NCBI GenBank assembly: GCA_910584585.1
Contig: CAJUBP010000002.1
Span: 144,107 to 208,106, forward strand
Source of the DNA: an uncultured Lachnospiraceae bacterium
GTDB taxonomy: Bacteria > Bacillota > Clostridia > Lachnospirales > Lachnospiraceae
Reading direction: 5' to 3'
Length of the DNA stretch: 64,000 nt
Numbering within the stretch: the first letter of the stretch is position 1; every line of letters begins with the position of its first letter. Positions 60,477 through 64,000 of the stretch are shown here, one piece after another. The notes beneath the pieces were generated by a model. It was given only the letters and a program-made list of their open reading frames with translations, made no database searches and was not told where the DNA came from. The position numbers and the translations under genes were made by a program.

Positions 60477-61691
60477 ATGAAGAAGAATAGAAAATGGCTG
60501 GCAGTTCTGCTGACCGCAGTTCTGGTATTTGGCGGTTGCGGCGGCCTTGGCGGCAGCGAAAAGTCCGGGCAGCAGGCTGGCACAGATGTTTCTGATGAGA
60601 AAAAAACAATGGAGAATAGTGAAGATTCTGAATTTCAGGAAACTGCCGGGACCGGAGAATCTTTAGAGGAAAATGGCGGCTCCGGAGAACAGGACAGTTC
60701 CGGGACAAAGGAAACTCCAGGAGATCAGGGCAGTTCTCAGGCGCAGGAATCTTCAGATAACCAGAATTCCGGGAATCAGGAAGGGACGGAAGGAACTGAA
60801 GGTTCCGGGAATGGAGAAGCGGCTTCGGGGCCTGCGCTAAACGAAGAGACTGTTGTGCGTTCCAGAGAAGAAGTGGTAACCACCTCATCTGTGAATATCA
60901 GAACCGCCCCCTCTACAGACAGCCAAGTCTATCAGACTGTGGCCCGCAGGACGGAACTTACGCGGACTGCGGATGACGGAACTTGGAGCGCTGTGGAAAT
61001 CGACGGAAAAGAGTATTATGTTTCTTCAGAATATTTGAAATTGAAATCAGAAATGACGGACAACGGGTATCTGGTGGTGATTGACGCCGGCCATCAGGGA
61101 AAAGGAAACAGCGAACAGGAGCCTGTCGGCCCGGGAGCTTCTGAGACAAAGCCCAAGGTAGCCAGCGGAACCTCCGGCTGCGTCAGCGGTTTGAATGAAT
61201 ATGAACTCACTTTAACGGTGTCTTTGAAGCTGCAGGCGGAATTAGAGGCAAGAGGCTATCAGGTGATGATGATCCGCACTAGCCATGATGTGAATATCAG
61301 CAACAGCGAACGGGCGGCAGTGGCCAACAATGCAGGAGCGGACGCGTTTATCCGGGTTCATGCCAATGGGTCCGACGACAGCAGCGAGAACGGCGTCCTA
61401 ACCATTTGCCCAACTTCCGGCAATCCTTATATGGGCAGTCTGTACAGCCAGTGCCGGCGTCTTTCCGAATGTGTGCTGGACGGGACAGTTAACGCCACCG
61501 GGGCCAATAAAAAATATATCTGGGAAACGGATACGATGAGCGGAATTAACTGGTGCACCGTTCCGGTTACCATTGTGGAGATGGGATTTATGACGAACCC
61601 GGAGGAAGACAGCAAAATGGCGGAGGACGGATATCAGAGCCAGCTTGCGGCAGGGATTGCGGACGGCGTGGACGCTTATTTTGGAAATTAG
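60477..61691 (+). CDS. lipoprotein SH3b-amidase (amidase_3)
   Basis: This 404-residue wall hydrolase is predicted to be lipid-anchored: a signal peptide with lipobox V-F-G-G-C and Cys21. A Ser/Glu/Gly/Gln-rich spacer (about 22-125) leads to an SH3b domain (about 135-190, SSVNIRTAPSTDSQVYQ). The amidase_3 domain follows (about 195-404): VVIDAGHQGKGN (zinc His), GLNEYELTLTVSL (zinc Glu), FIRVHANGS (zinc His) and IVEMGFMTNPEED (catalytic Glu). An extra insert E-P-V-G-P-G-A-S-E after the first zinc ligand is shared with the next gene, a close paralogue. Confidence 0.93.
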   Translation: MKKNRKWLAVLLTAVLVFGGCGGLGGSEKSGQQAGTDVSDEKKTMENSEDSEFQETAGTGESLEENGGSGEQDSSGTKETPGDQGSSQAQESSDNQNSGNQEGTEGTEGSGNGEAASGPALNEETVVRSREEVVTTSSVNIRTAPSTDSQVYQTVARRTELTRTADDGTWSAVEIDGKEYYVSSEYLKLKSEMTDNGYLVVIDAGHQGKGNSEQEPVGPGASETKPKVASGTSGCVSGLNEYELTLTVSLKLQAELEARGYQVMMIRTSHDVNISNSERAAVANNAGADAFIRVHANGSDDSSENGVLTICPTSGNPYMGSLYSQCRRLSECVLDGTVNATGANKKYIWETDTMSGINWCTVPVTIVEMGFMTNPEEDSKMAEDGYQSQLAAGIADGVDAYFGN

Positions 61692-61701
61692 GAGGATTGT
61701 A

Positions 61702-62937
61702 ATGGACAGAGATAGAAAGACCGTGGGCAGGCTGTTATCGGTTTTGCTGGCAGCGGCGTTTTTGGCCGTGGGCTTCGGCAGTTTGGGCATGACAGCCCAT
61801 GCAGCGCAAAAACCCACCCGGATCCAACTGAATTATAGCAAATACACCCTGGCTGTGGGAGATAAGCGCACCGTGAAAGTAACTGCAGTTCAGCCCGCCG
61901 GCGCGTCAAAAAATGTAGTCTGGCGTTCTTCCAATTCCAAGGTTGCCGCAGTAAAGAAGACAGCCTACGGCGGGAAAGTCATCGCCAAAAAGAGCGGCAC
62001 AGCCACTATTACAGCCAGATCAAAAACCAATCCGAAAGTAAAAGCTTCCTGCAGAATCAAAGTCTGCAGAGCCACGAAAAGCATAGAGCTGAAATCAAAA
62101 AAATCCGTTGCTCTGAAAATGGGCGAGACGAAGCGGCTGAGCGTCAAGACAAAACCCAAGAACCAGCCTGTGATCTGGAGAACTTCCGACAAAAAGGTTG
62201 CCAATGTGGACAGCAAAGGAACTGTCACCGCTATTTCCCGGGGAAAAGCTGCAATTACAGCCACTTCCGGCGGGAAAACGGTGAAAGTGACGGTGAAAGT
62301 GGAAGGAAACGGACATCTTGTGGTGATTGACGCCGGCCATCAGGCCAGAGGAAACAGTGAACGTGAACCCATCGGTCCCGGAGCCTCTGAGTGGAAAGCG
62401 AAAGTTTCCAGCGGCACCAGCGGATGCGTAACCGGCCTGAACGAATATGAGCTGAATCTGATGGTTTCCCTGAAATTGCAGGCGGTTCTGCAGCAGCGGG
62501 GCTATGATGTTTTGATGATCCGCACCAGCCATGACGTAAATATTAGCAACAGCCAGCGGGCAGCCATTGCCAACCAGGCAGGGGCCCATGCCTTTATCCG
62601 GATTCATGCCAACGGTTCTTCAGACAGCAGCGAGAACGGTATTCTGACCATCTGCCCTACCCCTGGAAATCCTTATATGGGGCATTTGTACAGCCAGTGC
62701 CGGAGGCTTTCAGAGTGCGTGCTGGACGGCGCCGTCAATGCCACCGGAGCCAATAAGAAATATATCTGGGAAACGGATACCATGAGCGGCATTAACTGGT
62801 GCACCGTTCCGGTTACCATTGTGGAGATGGGATTTATGACCAATCCGGAGGAAGATCAAAGAATGGCGGACGACGGATATCAGAATCAGCTTGCGGCAGG
62901 AATTGCGGACGGGGTGGACGCGTATTTTGGGAAGTAA
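61702..62937 (+). CDS. secreted Big_2-amidase (amidase_3), paralogue of the previous gene
   Basis: This 411-residue exported amidase starts at ATG 61702, 10 bp after the previous stop, with ggagg; the in-frame ORF that begins inside the previous gene is not the start. A signal peptide (about 1-34, cleavage after A-H-A) is followed by two Big_2-like domains (about 35-205, WRSSNSKVAAVKK; WRTSDKKVANVDSKG). The amidase_3 domain closely matches that of the preceding gene: VVIDAGHQARGN, GLNEYELNLMVSL, FIRIHANGS, IVEMGFMTNPEED. The pair shares the catalytic half but differs in wall-targeting modules. Confidence 0.93.
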   Translation: MDRDRKTVGRLLSVLLAAAFLAVGFGSLGMTAHAAQKPTRIQLNYSKYTLAVGDKRTVKVTAVQPAGASKNVVWRSSNSKVAAVKKTAYGGKVIAKKSGTATITARSKTNPKVKASCRIKVCRATKSIELKSKKSVALKMGETKRLSVKTKPKNQPVIWRTSDKKVANVDSKGTVTAISRGKAAITATSGGKTVKVTVKVEGNGHLVVIDAGHQARGNSEREPIGPGASEWKAKVSSGTSGCVTGLNEYELNLMVSLKLQAVLQQRGYDVLMIRTSHDVNISNSQRAAIANQAGAHAFIRIHANGSSDSSENGILTICPTPGNPYMGHLYSQCRRLSECVLDGAVNATGANKKYIWETDTMSGINWCTVPVTIVEMGFMTNPEEDQRMADDGYQNQLAAGIADGVDAYFGK

Positions 62938-63045
62938 AAAGTAACTGGGAAAAGAGGGGAGACCAACAATCAGGTTGTCGTTTTATACAATAGTGACAAA
63001 TAGTAAAATATCAAAATTTGGTGGTGATATAAATGTCGGATAGTT

Positions 63046-63537
63046 TCAGTTGTTAAGTATATTTTTTTCATGCCGCAGCAGCCATTCTTTGATGTCCAGT
63101 CCTCCTGCGTATCCCACAAGAGCTCCGCTGCTCCCAATGACCCGGTGACAGGGAATCACAATCATAATAGGATTGCGGTGATTGGCCATGCCCACGGCCC
63201 GGCAGCCCCTGGGATTCTGGATCTGAAGGGCGATTTCTTTGTAGCTGCGTGTCTCTCCATATGGAATCGCGCGCAGCGCATCCCAGACTTTTCTCTGGAA
63301 CGGAGTGCCGGCGGGCTGTAAGGGAAGCGTAAAAGTTTTCCGTGCGCCCAGGAAATATTCTTCCAATTGTGACTTTGCCAGGGCAATCAGCGGCGTGTTC
63401 TTTTGCTCTGATGAATCTATGGGGCGCTTGGCCGGTTTGGAGTTCTTTTCAGATAATTCCAGACCGGTAATGGCGCCGTTTTCCTCTGTCACCATCAGAA
63501 TTCCCAGAGGGGAGGAATAATAATCAAAGTATTGCAT
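63046..63537 (-). CDS. ogt: methylated-DNA-protein-cysteine methyltransferase
   Basis: This 163-residue suicide alkyltransferase moves a methyl group from O6-methylguanine to its own cysteine. The start is ATG 63537 (gaaaggaag site), not the longer frame. A ribonuclease-like N-terminal domain (about 1-70) is followed by the DNA-binding domain with FQRKVWDALRAIPYGETRSY, NPRGCRAVGMANHRNP and the active-site motif IVIPCHRVIG, then GYAGGLDIKEWLLRHE. Ada-type activator domains are missing, so it is the Ogt form. It converges on the amidase genes. Confidence 0.95.
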   Translation of the reverse strand: MQYFDYYSSPLGILMVTEENGAITGLELSEKNSKPAKRPIDSSEQKNTPLIALAKSQLEEYFLGARKTFTLPLQPAGTPFQRKVWDALRAIPYGETRSYKEIALQIQNPRGCRAVGMANHRNPIMIVIPCHRVIGSSGALVGYAGGLDIKEWLLRHEKNILNN

Positions 63538-63720
63538 GGCAGGGCTTCCTTTCTTTGTGATTGAGAAATGATTTCTGAACGCTGTCTTTTTTCTTATACG
63601 ATCAGTATACAATAATATTCAGGAAAATAAAAGGAAAATGTACAAATAAAGACGGCTTTTGAGCAGTCTCAAATGTACAAGTAATAATATTTTATCGCGG
63701 CAATATCTTGAAAAGGCAGT

Positions 63721-63752
63721 AAAATCAATCGTAAAAAAATACGATTGATTTT
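63721..63752. promoter_or_regulatory. perfect 13-bp inverted repeat over a promoter (operator)
   Basis: aaaatcaatcgta (63721-63733) and tacgattgatttt (63740-63752) are perfect reverse complements around six A. The right arm covers the -35 box of the promoter at 63745-63773. It could be an operator, for example for the AlbA_2 protein itself, or a small bidirectional terminator. Confidence 0.6.
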
Positions 63753-63773
63753 TTAAGTGTTTCTGTGTATAAT
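63745..63773 (+). promoter_or_regulatory. sigma-A-type promoter for the AlbA_2 gene
   Basis: TTGATT (63745-63750) and TATAAT (63768-63773) are 17 bp apart, 33 bp before the ATG at 63807. Confidence 0.65.
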
Positions 63774-63806
63774 ATAAGCAGTAAAATTGGAAAGGGAGAG
63801 CAGTGT

Positions 63807-64000
63807 ATGCGTGAAACAAGAACAACAGAGTTCAAAGAAATGATTACAAATACATTTTTAAAAACAGTAAGTGCCTTTTCGAATTACGATGGTGGAGAAA
63901 TATTTTTTGGTATTGATGACAATGGTAATATCAAAGGACTGCCGGATGTAAAACAAGCGTGTCTGGATATCGAAAATAAAATTAATGACAGCATTACTCC
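63807..64000 (+). CDS. AlbA_2-domain protein, cut by the window edge
   Basis: The ATG at 63807 has an aaagggagag site and opens a frame to the end of the window (64 complete codons, no stop). It reads MRETRTTEFKEMITNTFLKT, then SNYDGGEIFFGIDDNGNIKG, the classic AlbA_2 (Schlafen-type) start E-F-K and G-G-x-I-x-x-G-I-D-D-x-G. It resembles the start of the gene at 39773 but is a different protein. It is driven by a promoter overlapped by a perfect inverted repeat. Confidence 0.85.
   Translation, partial: MRETRTTEFKEMITNTFLKTVSAFSNYDGGEIFFGIDDNGNIKGLPDVKQACLDIENKINDSIT

Noticed and set aside
60064..60888. 274-codon minus-strand ORF across pyk and the lipoprotein amidase
   Set aside because: It spans the 3' end of one real gene and the repeat-rich start of another, with no start signal.
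1..64000. tRNA, rRNA or complete insertion sequences
   Set aside because: No cloverleaf-like sequence with a CCA-type end, no rRNA signature and no transposase ORF was noticed; only small non-coding inverted-repeat elements were found.

Overview
The window looks like a chromosomal segment of a low-to-mid G+C Firmicute, most likely a Lachnospiraceae (Clostridium cluster XIVa) gut anaerobe. This is inferred from the YukD/EssC-type (T7SSb) secretion genes, the Big_2/Fn3-repeat cell-surface proteins, two LCP wall-polymer ligases, strong AGGAGG ribosome sites and a pyruvate kinase with the C-terminal PEP-utiliser domain. No rRNA, tRNA or CRISPR array was found.

Layout. (1) 1-6.7 kb: a minus-strand T7SSb operon led by the EssC motor ATPase, followed by a YukD ubiquitin-like protein and four small helical proteins, and running off the left edge. 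(2) 6.7-14.2 kb: accessory DNA with gene remnants (a PIN toxin broken by a frameshift next to an intact-looking AbrB-type antitoxin, a twice-frameshifted ORF and an uncatalogued fragment), an Xre-type regulator, a lipoprotein, a Uma2 nuclease-fold protein, an orphan ParA with an acidic partner, a cysteine-cluster protein and a 157-bp palindromic element. (3) 14.4-21.0 kb: a surface-protein operon (a membrane protein with a Pro/Thr stalk and two large secreted Ig-like/Big_2 proteins). (4) 21.1-35.0 kb: a dense, partly A+T-rich putative defence island. It holds a DUF4062-STAND-TPR protein; a minus-strand Thoeris-like operon (ThsB-type TIR, truncated Nmad2, TIR-SLOG, second TIR); a plus-strand HD / SPASM-only radical-SAM remnant / DUF2284 operon with a heptanucleotide repeat at its start; and a tandem-TIR-Sel1/TPR gene overlapping a multi-pass membrane protein. 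(5) 35.0-38.1 kb: three polytopic membrane proteins. (6) 38.5-55.8 kb: envelope biogenesis, with two LCP ligases, an AlbA-type regulator, a Fn3-repeat amidase, a Fn3-repeat glucosaminidase, three GT2 glycosyltransferases, an initiating sugar-phosphate transferase and GlmS. (7) 55.9-63.5 kb: HtrA protease, carbamate kinase, pyruvate kinase, two tandem paralogous amidases and an Ogt-type alkyltransferase. (8) The right edge cuts a second AlbA_2-domain gene that carries a palindrome on its promoter.

The likeliest undescribed biology is in the 21-35 kb island. The three-TIR operon has a ThsB-like signal maker but no SIR2-SLOG ThsA; in its place is a TIR-SLOG protein, whose SLOG domain would be the expected receptor of a TIR-made nucleotide. 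Beside it, the HD-SPASM-DUF2284 operon and the tandem-TIR/membrane-protein pair look like separate modules. Functions here are inferred from domains seen by eye; no database search was possible.
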